Part shown: positions 40,798-50,056 of the stretch, one piece after another
How positions within the stretch are numbered: position 1 is the first letter of the stretch
How the letters are laid out: the number at the start of each line of letters is the position of its first letter
Origin: Microbacterium festucae
Lineage (GTDB): Bacteria; Actinomycetota; Actinomycetes; Actinomycetales; Microbacteriaceae
Direction: 5' to 3'
Assembly (NCBI RefSeq): GCF_025421715.1
Contig: NZ_JAOEFC010000004.1
Location: 186,001 to 250,000, forward strand
DNA: 64,000 nt
Notes under the pieces: model-generated
Database searches by the model: none
What the model saw: only the letters and a program-made list of their open reading frames with translations
Told to the model about the DNA's origin: nothing
Position numbers and translations under genes: made by a program

Positions 40798-42579
40798 ATG
40801 GCCGAAGTTTCCCCCCAGTACGCAGACACGCGTGTGTTCTGCAATCCGCTCGATCTGGCCTACCGCTATCAGGACGTGCGCTTCACTGGCGTCGTGCAGG
40901 GGGTGACCATCGGCGAACCTCGCCGCAGCGTGCACCGCGAAGCGGCCGACCCTTCGGTCGTGCGCTACCGCGGTCGCTACTTCCTCTTCGCGTCGATGTC
41001 GGCGGGGTTCTGGCACTCGTCCGATCTGGTCGCGTGGTCTTTCGCCCCGACCGTGAAGCTGCCCGCTTTCGACTATGCCCCCGACGTGCGCGAGATCGAC
41101 GGCGCTCTGTACATCTGTGCATCACGCAAGACTGACTCTCCCTTCTTCCGCAGCGAGGATCCGCTCTCTGACGACTTCGCCGAAGTGTCGCGCGGGTCAT
41201 TTCCGTTCTGGGATCCGAATCTCTTCCAAGACGACGATGGCTCGGTCTATCTCTATTGGGGGTGCGATGCGCAGACGCCGATCCAGGGCGTTCCGGTAGA
41301 CCCACGCACCATGCTTCCCACCGCCGAGCCAGTCTCGCTCATCTCTTCGGACCGCTTCGCGCGCGGGTGGGAGGCGGTGGGAGAGAACCACCGCAAGGAC
41401 GAGCCCCGCACCGAGCGTGAGCGTTTGGCTGCGCAGTTCAAGAGCGACGATCCCTACATCGAGGGCGCATGGATGACCAAGGTGGGCGGCACGTACTATC
41501 TGCAGTACGCGGCGCCGGCGACCGAGTCGAACACGTATGCCGACGGATATGTCACCGGGGCCGGGCCGCTCGGGCCGTTCGAATACTCCTCGTCCAGCCC
41601 GTTCTCTTCCAAGCCGGGTGGCTTCATCACCGGCGCCGGACACGGCAGTACGTTCCAGGACGAGTACGGCAACTGGTGGCATGCCGCCACCATGCGCATC
41701 TCGGTCAACGACGTGTTCGAACGGCGGGTGGGGCTCTTCCCGGCAGGCTTCGACGATGACGGTGTGCTGTTCTGCAACCAGAACTTCGGCGACTACCCGG
41801 TCGTCGTCCCCCAGGGGCCGGCCGACCCCTGGGCGCCGCCGCCGTGGATGCTGTTGTCGCACGGCGCTCGCGTGCACGCCACCAGCGCCGCACCCGGCCA
41901 CCCCGCCGAGCTCGCGGTCAACGAAGACGTGCGCACCTGGTGGATCGCCGGGTCGGATGCGCCGGGGGAAAGTCTCGAGGTGGATCTCGGGCGACCGATG
42001 ACGGTCGCCGCCATTCAGGTGAACCTCGCCGACGACGCGCTCGCCGAGCGCGTCGAACCTGCTGAGGGCGGCGTCGACTTCGGTCACTCCTGGCGGGCGA
42101 TGTACACCGAAGCCCACCAGACCCAGCTGAGCATGGAGATCTCGCTAGACGGGACGCGCTGGGAGGGAGTGTTCGAGACCACCGACGACCGCCCGCACGC
42201 GCTGGCTGTACTGCCTGCACCCCGAGAGGCAAGGTTCGTCCGGCTGGCGGCAGGGCGACTGCCGTTCGGTGCTCCGCTCGCAGTGTCGGGGCTGCGCGTG
42301 TTCGGACGCGCCGATGGATCTCTCCCGGAGGCGCCCGAGGTGAAGGCGGTGCGTACCGGCGACCTCACGGCGACGATCTGCTGGGCGGAGGCCGACGGCG
42401 CTCGCGGATACAACGTGCGCTATGGGCTGCGTCCCGACAAGCTCTATCAGAGCTGGTTGGTGCACGGGGCGACCGAGCTCGACCTGCGTGCACTCAATGC
42501 CGGGGTGGGCTACTGGGTCGCCGTCGACGCGTTCAACGAGGTGGGCGTCACCGAGGGGGAGCCTCGCCCGATCGCCTGA
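40798..42579 (+). CDS. GH43-like five-bladed beta-propeller glycosidase
   Basis: A 593-residue cytoplasmic protein. The N-terminal propeller (about 45-330) fits clan GH-F: candidate catalytic residues are Asp51 in AADPSVV, Asp139 in FWDPNLFQDD and Glu222 in YIEGAW. A discoidin-like (F5/8 type) sandwich follows at about 350-490 and a fibronectin-III-like domain at about 505-590 (ICWAEADGARGYNVRYG). No signal peptide. Likely exo-acting on arabinosyl, xylosyl or galactosyl residues; the subfamily cannot be told by eye. ATG at 40798 with AGAGG. Transcribed alone from O1. Confidence 0.82.
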   Translation: MAEVSPQYADTRVFCNPLDLAYRYQDVRFTGVVQGVTIGEPRRSVHREAADPSVVRYRGRYFLFASMSAGFWHSSDLVAWSFAPTVKLPAFDYAPDVREIDGALYICASRKTDSPFFRSEDPLSDDFAEVSRGSFPFWDPNLFQDDDGSVYLYWGCDAQTPIQGVPVDPRTMLPTAEPVSLISSDRFARGWEAVGENHRKDEPRTERERLAAQFKSDDPYIEGAWMTKVGGTYYLQYAAPATESNTYADGYVTGAGPLGPFEYSSSSPFSSKPGGFITGAGHGSTFQDEYGNWWHAATMRISVNDVFERRVGLFPAGFDDDGVLFCNQNFGDYPVVVPQGPADPWAPPPWMLLSHGARVHATSAAPGHPAELAVNEDVRTWWIAGSDAPGESLEVDLGRPMTVAAIQVNLADDALAERVEPAEGGVDFGHSWRAMYTEAHQTQLSMEISLDGTRWEGVFETTDDRPHALAVLPAPREARFVRLAAGRLPFGAPLAVSGLRVFGRADGSLPEAPEVKAVRTGDLTATICWAEADGARGYNVRYGLRPDKLYQSWLVHGATELDLRALNAGVGYWVAVDAFNEVGVTEGEPRPIA

Positions 42580-42617
42580 CTCCGCGTGCGGACGTTGCAC
42601 ACCAGGAGCGAGTGGAC

Positions 42618-42639
42618 TAGATTAGGCAATCGGTTGCCA
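42618..42639 (+). promoter_or_regulatory. Operator O2 with -10 box, GH78 operon
   Basis: AGGCAATCGGTTGCCA at 42624-42639 (one mismatch in the left arm). TAGATT at 42618-42623 directly precedes it as a -10 box, so the operator covers the transcription start. It drives GH78, GH2, uxaC and the reductase. Confidence 0.7.
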
Positions 42640-42681
42640 CGCAAGACGCGCTCTCAACGAAGTGCGCGCGGAAGGACGACG

Positions 42682-45333
42682 ATGACTGCACCCTTCGACC
42701 TCGCCGTCGACAGCGGGGGAGACCACTTCCCGGTGACCGGCCCCACGCCGCGCCTCTCGTGGAAGAACGCGATGGACTCGCGCCCGCGCTCCTACGAGCT
42801 GGTGGCCGTCGTGGATGGCGCAGCACCGGCATCCGTCACTCTCGCCGCGCCGGAGCATCGGCTCATCCACTGGCCGTGGGCGCCGTTGCGCAGCGCTCAG
42901 CGCGTGAGCTGGCGTGTGCGCGCCGACGACTCCGACTGGTCGGAGTGGTCGGAGTTCGAGGTCGGTCTGTGCGATGGTGACTGGACGGCGCGGTGGATCA
43001 GCCCGGCAGAGGCGGGCACTGGCGCACCCGGCGACCGCCCCGCGCACACGCTCTCGGTCGGCTTCCAGCTGGACGGACCCGTGCGCACGGCACGCCTCTA
43101 TGCGACGGCGCTCGGAGTGTACGAGAGCTTCGTCAACGGACAGCGCGTGGGGACGACCGAGCTCGCTCCCGGTTCCAGCTCGTACGACCGCACCCTCTAC
43201 GCGCAGGCTTTCGAGGTGACCTCGGAACTGCGCGGGGGGGACAACCGGCTCGAGATGGTGCTGTCGGACGGGTGGTACCGGGGCCGGGTCGGCGCGTTCC
43301 GCACGCCGGCCGCGTGGGGGGCGACGCTCGCTGCGCGCGCTGAGTTGCACCTCGACCTGGCCGATGGAACCCGTCGTATCATCGGCACCGACGCGACGTG
43401 GACGAGCGCTCCCTCGGTGATCACGCGGGCAGATCTCATGGGCGGGCAGACCACCGACCGCACCGCCCCGACGGTACCGGCGGTGCCGGTGCTCGTCGAT
43501 CAGGTGGACGCGCCCTCGATCAGCTGGTCGCCGGCGCCACCGGTGCGCGTCGTCGAGACCCGCGCGCCTGTGGCGACGACGGCCGTCGGCGACGGCGTCT
43601 GGTTGATCGACTTCGGGCAGAACGCATCGGGATGGGTGTCGCTCGACGACCTCGGCCCCGCCGGCGCCCGCACGATCCTCGAGTACGGCGAGTTCCGGGA
43701 TGCCGAGGGCGACCTGTCCACCGCGCATCTGGACTCGGTGCGCCCAGGAGAGCCGCCGATGGTCTTCGTCCAGCGCGACGAGGTGATCTCCTCCGGTACC
43801 GGCGAGCCGTTTGAGCCGCGGCACACGGTGCATGGCTTCCAGTACGTGCGGGTGACCAGGGACGCGGGCGGGTTCGACCCCGCGCGCATCTCGATGCGGA
43901 TCGTGCACACCGACTTCGCGCGCACCGGCACGTTCTCCTGCAGCGCGCCCGAACTGACCCGCCTGCACGAGATCGCCGACTGGAGCTTCCGCGGCAACGC
44001 CGTGGACATACCCACCGACTGTCCCACGCGCGAAAGGCTCGGGTGGACGGGTGACTTCCAGATCTTCGCGCCTACTGCGACGCGCCTGTACGACGTGAGC
44101 GGCTTCACGCGGAAGTGGCTGCAGTCGGTGCGCGACGACCAGCTCGACGACGGTCGCATCGCGAACTTCTCGCCCGACGGTCGGCGGGTCAAGAACAACA
44201 CCCAGACCCAGTTCGCGATGATGACCGGTTCGGCCGGGTGGGGGGATGCGATCGTCGCCGTCCCCTGGGAGATGTACACGGCCTACGGTGACGCAGCATT
44301 CCTCGCGGACAACTGGGACGCGATGGAGCGCTGGGTGGAGTGGGCTCTCGAGACCGCGCGCACCCGACGACACCCCTCCCGCGTCGGACGGTCCGCCGAG
44401 CCGCCTGCACACGAGCAGTACATCTGGGACGGCTCGTTCCACTGGGGCGAGTGGATCGAGCCCAAGCCGCTGCGCGCCGACGGGTCGCGGGCCGATCCCG
44501 TGCACGACGACCCGCTCGGCTGGTTCAGCGCCGACCGGGGAGAGGTCGGCACCGCCTTCCTCTATCGCTCGACGCGTACGCTGGCCGACGCTGCGGCCGT
44601 GCTCGGACGCGACGGCGACGCCGCGGCATACGGCGACCTCGCCGAGCGGATCCGCGATGCATGGCGGCAGGAGTTTCTGTCGCCCGAGGGCCGCACGACG
44701 ACCGACACCCAGGCTGCCTACGTGCGCGCCCTGTCGTTCGGCCTCGTTCCGGAGTCGCTCGCGCCCGCCGCGGCCGCGCGCCTGGTCGCCCTCATCGACG
44801 ACGCCGGCGGTCACCTCGCTACCGGATTCCTCTCCACCGGAGACCTCCTGCCTGTCCTCGTCGACCACGGCTATCCCGAGGTGGCCTACCGCGTGCTCCT
44901 CCAGCCCACCTCCCCCTCATGGCTCAACATGATCGCTCGCGGGGCTACCACGATCTGGGAGGACTGGGACGGGATCGACGACGAGGGCAACGCCCACGAG
45001 TCCCTCAACCACTACAGCAAGGGCGCCGTCGTGCGCTTTCTGCACACCCACGTGCTCGGGCTGCGTCAGGCCCCCGAATCTGTCGGCTGGGAGTCGGTGA
45101 TCATCCAGCCCACACCGACGGCAGCGCTCACGTGGGCCGAGGGCACACACGACTCGCCGCAGGGACGGATCTCGGTGGCCTGGCGCACCGACGGCGACGC
45201 GATCACCGTCGAGGTGGACCTTCCCGCCGATACCCGCGGAGTCGTCATCGTCCCCGACGGTACGCGGGCGGCGATCGGTCCCGGCCGCTCGCGGTTCGCC
45301 GGCCGCGAGCGAACTGCGGTCGCCGCATGCTGA
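42682..45333 (+). CDS. GH78 alpha-L-rhamnosidase
   Basis: An 883-residue cytoplasmic enzyme that removes terminal alpha-L-rhamnose. Beta-sandwich domains occupy the first 400 residues or so; the (alpha/alpha)6 barrel follows. The catalytic motif DCPTRERLGWTGD gives Asp446, Glu451 and Asp458, with spacing identical to Asp567, Glu572 and Asp579 of Bacillus RhaB. Glu760 in TTIWEDWDG corresponds to its Glu841. A C-terminal sandwich ends the protein. ATG at 42682 with GGAAGG. Its last seven bases overlap the beta-glucuronidase gene. No rhamnose isomerase or kinase genes are in the window. Confidence 0.95.
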   Translation: MTAPFDLAVDSGGDHFPVTGPTPRLSWKNAMDSRPRSYELVAVVDGAAPASVTLAAPEHRLIHWPWAPLRSAQRVSWRVRADDSDWSEWSEFEVGLCDGDWTARWISPAEAGTGAPGDRPAHTLSVGFQLDGPVRTARLYATALGVYESFVNGQRVGTTELAPGSSSYDRTLYAQAFEVTSELRGGDNRLEMVLSDGWYRGRVGAFRTPAAWGATLAARAELHLDLADGTRRIIGTDATWTSAPSVITRADLMGGQTTDRTAPTVPAVPVLVDQVDAPSISWSPAPPVRVVETRAPVATTAVGDGVWLIDFGQNASGWVSLDDLGPAGARTILEYGEFRDAEGDLSTAHLDSVRPGEPPMVFVQRDEVISSGTGEPFEPRHTVHGFQYVRVTRDAGGFDPARISMRIVHTDFARTGTFSCSAPELTRLHEIADWSFRGNAVDIPTDCPTRERLGWTGDFQIFAPTATRLYDVSGFTRKWLQSVRDDQLDDGRIANFSPDGRRVKNNTQTQFAMMTGSAGWGDAIVAVPWEMYTAYGDAAFLADNWDAMERWVEWALETARTRRHPSRVGRSAEPPAHEQYIWDGSFHWGEWIEPKPLRADGSRADPVHDDPLGWFSADRGEVGTAFLYRSTRTLADAAAVLGRDGDAAAYGDLAERIRDAWRQEFLSPEGRTTTDTQAAYVRALSFGLVPESLAPAAAARLVALIDDAGGHLATGFLSTGDLLPVLVDHGYPEVAYRVLLQPTSPSWLNMIARGATTIWEDWDGIDDEGNAHESLNHYSKGAVVRFLHTHVLGLRQAPESVGWESVIIQPTPTAALTWAEGTHDSPQGRISVAWRTDGDAITVEVDLPADTRGVVIVPDGTRAAIGPGRSRFAGRERTAVAAC

Positions 45334-47126
45334 CGCCGAAGATCACATCCACCCGCGAGGTCTTGAATCTCGACGGACTGTGGCGCTTCGATCTGGATGC
45401 CGCGGTGGGCGAGGAGCCGTGGCGGGCGACGCTGCGCACCACCCGGGAGGCGCCGGTGCCCGCCAGCTACAACGACCTGTTCCCAGACCCCCGCTTTCGC
45501 GACCACGTCGGTGTCGCCTGGTATCAGCGAACGGTGCGTGTGCCACACGGCTGGCGGGGGACCCGGGTGATGCTGCGGCTGGATGCAGCCACGCACGAAG
45601 CCGCCGTCTACGTCGATGACGATCTCGTCGTGACACACGTCGGTGGATACACGCCGTTCGAGGTCGACATCACCGGCCATGTGACGGCGGGCGGCGAATT
45701 CAGACTCACGATCGGCGTCGACAATCGACTCACGCCGTCCAGCATTCCGCCGGGCAGCGTCGACACCGACTCCCTCGGGCGTCCACGCCAGCGCTACATG
45801 CACGACTTCTTCAACTACGGCGGCCTGGCGAGATCAGTGTCGATCCAGTCGGTCCCCGCAGAGCGCATCGACGACATCACGGTCACGACCGAGATCGACG
45901 GCACGAGCGGCCTCGTGAGCTACGACCTCGTCACGACCGATCTCACGCCCGGAGCCGAGGTGCGGCTGCGGGTGCTGACCGCCGACGGAACTGTGGTGGG
46001 TGCCTCATCCGGGTCGCGCGGTGTCGTCGAGATCCCGGATGTGCGCCTGTGGCGCCCCGGCGCCGCCTACCTCTACACGGTCGTGGCGGAGATCGTAAGG
46101 GACGGCGAGGTGCGTGACAGCTACCCCCTCGCGGTCGGGGTGCGCACCGTGGAGGTGAGGGGCAACCGCGTACTCATCAACGGTGAGCCGTTCTACTTCA
46201 CCGGCTTCGGAAAGCACGAGGATTCTCCGGTGCGCGGCAAGGGCCACGACCCCGCCTACCTCGTGCATGACTTCGAGCTCATGCGCTGGACGGGGGCCAA
46301 CTCGTTCCGGACCTCCCACTACCCCTACGCGGAGGAAGTTCTCGACTACGCCGACCGTCAGGGCATCGTGGTGATCGGAGAGGCCGCGGCCGTCGGGCTG
46401 AACCTCGCGATCGCCGCGGGCTATCTCGGCCAGACCGAGGTCACGACATTCGGACCGCGAGGCGCGTTCGGCGACACGACGCGCGATGCTCACGCCGCGC
46501 ACCTGCGAGAACTCATCGCACGTGACAAGAACCACCCGAGCATCGTGATGTGGTCGATCGCCAACGAACCCGACTCGCGGGATCCGGGGGCCCGCGACTA
46601 CTTCGCGCCCCTTGTCTCCCTCACGCGCGAACTCGACCCCACGCGCCCGGTCACCTACGCGAACATGATCCTCGCCCAGCATGACACCGACGTCATCGCC
46701 GACCTCTTCGACGTCGTGAGCATCAACCGCTACTACGGCTGGTACCAGGACACGAACGACCTCGCCGCCGCAGAGGCGCACCTGGAGGCTGACCTCCGCG
46801 GCTGGGAGGCCAGCTTCCACAAGCCGATCATCGTGTCGGAATTCGGGGCCGATGCCATCGCCGGTCTTCACGCCGCGGTCGACCAACCGTGGAGCGAGGA
46901 CTACCAGACAGCTCTGGTGGCCATGTACCAGCGCGTCTTCGATCGCATCGACTCCGTCGTCGGAGAGCACGTTTGGGCGTTCGCAGACTTCCAGGCGATG
47001 CCGATCACCCAGCGCGTCGACGGCAACAAGAAGGGCGTCTTCACGCGCGATCGGCGCCCGAAAGCCGTGGCGCACGCGCTGCGGGCCCGTTGGACCTCGC
47101 TCTCACAGGCGAAGAACCCGGAGTGA
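45327..47126 (+). CDS. uidA: GH2 beta-glucuronidase, first copy
   Basis: A 599-residue cytoplasmic beta-glucuronidase. Sugar-binding and sandwich domains (about 10-280) precede the barrel. Acid/base Glu414 is in SIANEPDS, and nucleophile Glu505 in VSEFGADA. The uronate-recognising pair is Asn567 and Lys569 in [11 protein letters not shown]. These match Glu413, Glu504, Asn566 and Lys568 of E. coli GUS almost number for number, so glucuronide specificity is well supported. ATG at 45327 overlaps the GH78 gene. Coupled action is implied: rhamnose is cut first, exposing glucuronate. A paralogue lies at 58686. Confidence 0.93.
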   Translation: MLTPKITSTREVLNLDGLWRFDLDAAVGEEPWRATLRTTREAPVPASYNDLFPDPRFRDHVGVAWYQRTVRVPHGWRGTRVMLRLDAATHEAAVYVDDDLVVTHVGGYTPFEVDITGHVTAGGEFRLTIGVDNRLTPSSIPPGSVDTDSLGRPRQRYMHDFFNYGGLARSVSIQSVPAERIDDITVTTEIDGTSGLVSYDLVTTDLTPGAEVRLRVLTADGTVVGASSGSRGVVEIPDVRLWRPGAAYLYTVVAEIVRDGEVRDSYPLAVGVRTVEVRGNRVLINGEPFYFTGFGKHEDSPVRGKGHDPAYLVHDFELMRWTGANSFRTSHYPYAEEVLDYADRQGIVVIGEAAAVGLNLAIAAGYLGQTEVTTFGPRGAFGDTTRDAHAAHLRELIARDKNHPSIVMWSIANEPDSRDPGARDYFAPLVSLTRELDPTRPVTYANMILAQHDTDVIADLFDVVSINRYYGWYQDTNDLAAAEAHLEADLRGWEASFHKPIIVSEFGADAIAGLHAAVDQPWSEDYQTALVAMYQRVFDRIDSVVGEHVWAFADFQAMPITQRVDGNKKGVFTRDRRPKAVAHALRARWTSLSQAKNPE

Positions 47127-47133
47127 TGACCCC

Positions 47134-48591
47134 ATGACCGACCTCCGTGCCGGTGCGCCGGCCCCCCGATCGATCGACGCGCGCACCCCAGCTGCATCGT
47201 CCCCGGTCGAGCGCCACCCCGACCGGCTGCTGCCCGCCGATCCGCGCACGCGCGACATCGCGCGTGCCCTGTACAGCCGGGTGGCCGGCGCGCCCATCGT
47301 CTCTCCCCACGGCCACGTGCCGATCCAATGGCTGGCGGAGGACGCACCGTTCACCGACCCGGCCAGCCTGCTCGTCTCCCACGATCACTACATCACTCGC
47401 CTGCTGCACGCGTCTGGCGTCGACCTCGGGTCGCTGGGGGTCGGCGGAGCGCCGGCAGACCCGCGTGAGATCTGGCGGCTGTTCGCGGCCCACACCCGGG
47501 TGTTCGCCGGCACGGCATCCGGCTACTGGATCGAGGAGGAGCTGACACAGGTGCTCGGCGTCGCCTCACCGCTGTCGGAGCGCACCGCCGATGCCGTCTA
47601 CGACCAGATCCAGGAGCGACTGCGCACCCCTGAGTTCCGGCCGCGTGCGCTCTTCGAGAGGTTCGGCATCGAGGTGCTCGCCACCACCGACGACCCGCTC
47701 GACGACCTCGCCGACCACGCGCGCGTGGCACGCAGCGGGCTGCGCGGACGCGTCGTGCCTACGTTCCGCCCCGATCGCTATCTCGACCCAGATGCGCCGG
47801 CGTTCGCCGCCGACGTCGAGCGTCTGCTCGCAGCGACGGGGGAGCAGGCGACCTTCGCAGGATACCTTTCGGCGCTGGCCGCGCGCCGCGCCCACTTCAT
47901 CGCACACGGTGCGGTCTCCGCCGACCACGGCGTCGAGGAACCGGCGACGTTCGATCTGGGCGAGGCGGAAGCCGAAGAGCTGTTTCACGCGGTTCTCGCC
48001 GGCGCGGCCAGCGCGCACGGGCGTCGGGTGTTCCGCGGTCACATGCTCATGCAGATGGCGCGGATGAGCGTCGACGACGGGCTCGTGATGACGGTCCACG
48101 CCGGTGTCGTGCGCAACCACAGCTCGCGCACGCTGCAGCGATTCGGGCCTGATTCCGGCCACGACATCCCGCGCTCGACCGACTTCGTGGGCGGCCTGCG
48201 CCCGCTTCTGGAACGCTACGGTCTGGAGCGCGACTTCCACCTCGTGCTGTTCGCCGTGGACGAGACGGTCTACTCGAGGGAGATCGCCCCCTTGGCGGGC
48301 TTCTACCCGAGCGTCTACATCGGTGCGCCCTGGTGGTTCCTCGATGCCCCTGACGCGATGGCGCGCTTCCGCTCGGCGGTGACCGAGACGGCCGGGTTCT
48401 CTCGCGGATCCGGTTTCATCGACGACACCCGCGCCTTCTTGTCCATCCCCGCGCGGCACGACACGGCCCGGCGAGCGGACGCCGGGTTCCTGGCGCGGCT
48501 GGTGACGGAAGCGCGCATCACCGAGGCCGTCGCTGGCGACATCATCGACGATATGGTCGGTCCACAGCCGAAGCGGGTGTTCAAACTGTGA
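47134..48591 (+). CDS. uxaC: Uronate isomerase
   Basis: Converts D-glucuronate to D-fructuronate. At 485 residues it matches UxaC length. Metal-site SPHGHV lies near residue 58, with HDHYITRLLHASGV soon after; ALFERFGIEVLATTDDPLDDL and the C-terminal HLVLFAVDETVYSREIAPLAGFYPSVYIGAPWWFLD segment are strong family marks. ATG at 47134, seven bases behind the GUS stop. Its stop overlaps the start of the reductase gene (GTGA). Directly uses the product of the neighbouring glucuronidase. Confidence 0.95.
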   Translation: MTDLRAGAPAPRSIDARTPAASSPVERHPDRLLPADPRTRDIARALYSRVAGAPIVSPHGHVPIQWLAEDAPFTDPASLLVSHDHYITRLLHASGVDLGSLGVGGAPADPREIWRLFAAHTRVFAGTASGYWIEEELTQVLGVASPLSERTADAVYDQIQERLRTPEFRPRALFERFGIEVLATTDDPLDDLADHARVARSGLRGRVVPTFRPDRYLDPDAPAFAADVERLLAATGEQATFAGYLSALAARRAHFIAHGAVSADHGVEEPATFDLGEAEAEELFHAVLAGAASAHGRRVFRGHMLMQMARMSVDDGLVMTVHAGVVRNHSSRTLQRFGPDSGHDIPRSTDFVGGLRPLLERYGLERDFHLVLFAVDETVYSREIAPLAGFYPSVYIGAPWWFLDAPDAMARFRSAVTETAGFSRGSGFIDDTRAFLSIPARHDTARRADAGFLARLVTEARITEAVAGDIIDDMVGPQPKRVFKL

Positions 48592-49916
48592 CGTATGCAC
48601 CCCTTCAGCGCACGTCGGCCGCCCCGCCCGTGCGCATCGTGCACCTGGGCCTCGGCGCGTTCAGCCGTTCGCACATCGCCTGGTACACCGCCCACGCGGC
48701 GGATGCGCACGCATGGGGGATCGCCGCCTACACCGGCAACAGCACGGCACTCGTCGACGAGCTCCGTGCGCAGGACGGCCTCTACACGCTGGTCACCCGC
48801 TCCGCCGAGAGCGACCTGTGCGAGCAGATCGAAAGCGTCGTGCGGGTGCACCCGGGCAACGACCTCACGTCGCTGCTGGCCGACCTCGCGGCACCGACGA
48901 CGGCAGTCGTCACACTGACGATCACCGAGGCCGGCTATCGCGCCGGACGTGACGGCGGACCCGATCCCGACGACCCGCTCGTGGCCGCCGACCGCATCGC
49001 CCTGTCAGCGCTTTCGTCGCACCGGGACTTGGCGAGCATGGATGTGCGCACCGCACTCGGCAGGCTCGTGCTCGGCCTCGCGGCGCGGGGGAGGGCCGGC
49101 GGCGGCCCGGTGGCGCTGGTGTCCTGCGACAATCTGCCCGACAATGGCGGGCTGCTGCGCACATGCGTGCTCGCGCTCGCGGCGGTCGATCCCGCCACCG
49201 CGGCGTGGTGTGCGCAGAACGTCTCCTTCGTCTCCAGCTCCGTCGACCGCATCACGCCGCGCATCGAACGCGATGAGCTCACTGCATTGCAGGTGATGCT
49301 GCAGGACCGTGCGCCGGTGGTGTCCGAGCCCTTCGCCGATTGGGTGCTCTCCGGCCCGTTCCCCGCGGGACGTCCGCGGTGGGAGAGCGCCGGCGCGAGG
49401 TTCACCGACGAGCTCGAGCCGTGGGAGGCGCGCAAGCTGTGGTTGCTCAACGGAGCCCACACCATCCTCGCCACCGTCGGACCGCTCGTCGGTCGCGACG
49501 CCGTCGCCGACGCGATCGCCCATCCGGTGTGCCGACGGGCCGTGTCGGCGTTCTGGGACGAGGCGCAGCGCCACCTCCCCGCCGGACTCGAGATCGCCGC
49601 CTATCGGCGCGCGCTGCTCTCCCGCTTCGAGAACCCGCGCATCCGTCACCCGCTGTCGCAGATCCGGGTCGACACCGAGACCAAACTGCGCCTGCGAATC
49701 GTGCCGGTCGCCCGCCTCGAGCGCGCCTGCGGACGTCCGGCCGACGCCGCTGCTTTCGCGGTCGGCGCGTGGGCGGCCGGCGCGCGAACGCGCGGCCGAC
49801 GCGAAGACACGGTCGCGGCGATCGGCCGTGTCGCGCCGGATCTGGCCGACGACGCGCCATTCGTGGCCGCCGTGATGCGCGCTGTCGATCAGCTTGCCTC
49901 CCTCACGCTTGTGTAA
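48588..49916 (+). CDS. uxuB: Fructuronate reductase (mannonate dehydrogenase family)
   Basis: A 442-residue polyol dehydrogenase of the mannitol dehydrogenase family that should reduce D-fructuronate to D-mannonate with NADH. Marks are HLGLGAFSRSH near the N-terminus, SCDNLPDNGGLL, FVSSSVDRITPR and the catalytic KLWLLNGAHTILA. Fructuronate rather than mannitol is inferred from its coupling to uxaC and the ManD gene at 60502. GTG start with GTGA overlap. Last gene of the O2 operon; operator O3 starts 17 bases after its stop. Confidence 0.9.
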   Translation: MTYAPLQRTSAAPPVRIVHLGLGAFSRSHIAWYTAHAADAHAWGIAAYTGNSTALVDELRAQDGLYTLVTRSAESDLCEQIESVVRVHPGNDLTSLLADLAAPTTAVVTLTITEAGYRAGRDGGPDPDDPLVAADRIALSALSSHRDLASMDVRTALGRLVLGLAARGRAGGGPVALVSCDNLPDNGGLLRTCVLALAAVDPATAAWCAQNVSFVSSSVDRITPRIERDELTALQVMLQDRAPVVSEPFADWVLSGPFPAGRPRWESAGARFTDELEPWEARKLWLLNGAHTILATVGPLVGRDAVADAIAHPVCRRAVSAFWDEAQRHLPAGLEIAAYRRALLSRFENPRIRHPLSQIRVDTETKLRLRIVPVARLERACGRPADAAAFAVGAWAAGARTRGRREDTVAAIGRVAPDLADDAPFVAAVMRAVDQLASLTLV

Positions 49917-49932
49917 CGACTCGACCTGATTT

Positions 49933-49971
49933 TGGCAATCGGTTGTCAAGCGAGTGAGTTCCTGCTTTACT
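49933..49971 (+). promoter_or_regulatory. Operator O3 with overlapping promoter, ABC importer
   Basis: TGGCAATCGGTTGTCA at 49933-49948. Its right arm TTGTCA (49943-49948) is followed after exactly 17 bases by TTTACT (49966-49971): the operator half is the -35 box, as at O1 and O6. Confidence 0.75.
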
Positions 49972-50010
49972 GACGTCTAGCCCAGTGCAAGGCGATCGAC
50001 ACGCTCTTTC

Positions 50011-50026
50011 TGCCAAGCGATTGCAG
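50011..50026 (+). promoter_or_regulatory. Operator O4, auxiliary site in the ABC leader
   Basis: TGCCAAGCGATTGCAG, a degenerate copy of the operator with the centre GCGA as in O1. It is 78 bases downstream of O3, centre to centre, inside the likely transcribed leader. Such a pair could support repression by looping. Confidence 0.5.
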
Positions 50027-50056
50027 GCACGGTTTCATTCAAAGGAGTCTGAACAC

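Noticed and set aside
42622..44868. Minus-strand frame of about 750 codons opposite GH78
   Set aside because: Antisense shadow of a gene with complete GH78 catalytic motifs; no family resemblance.
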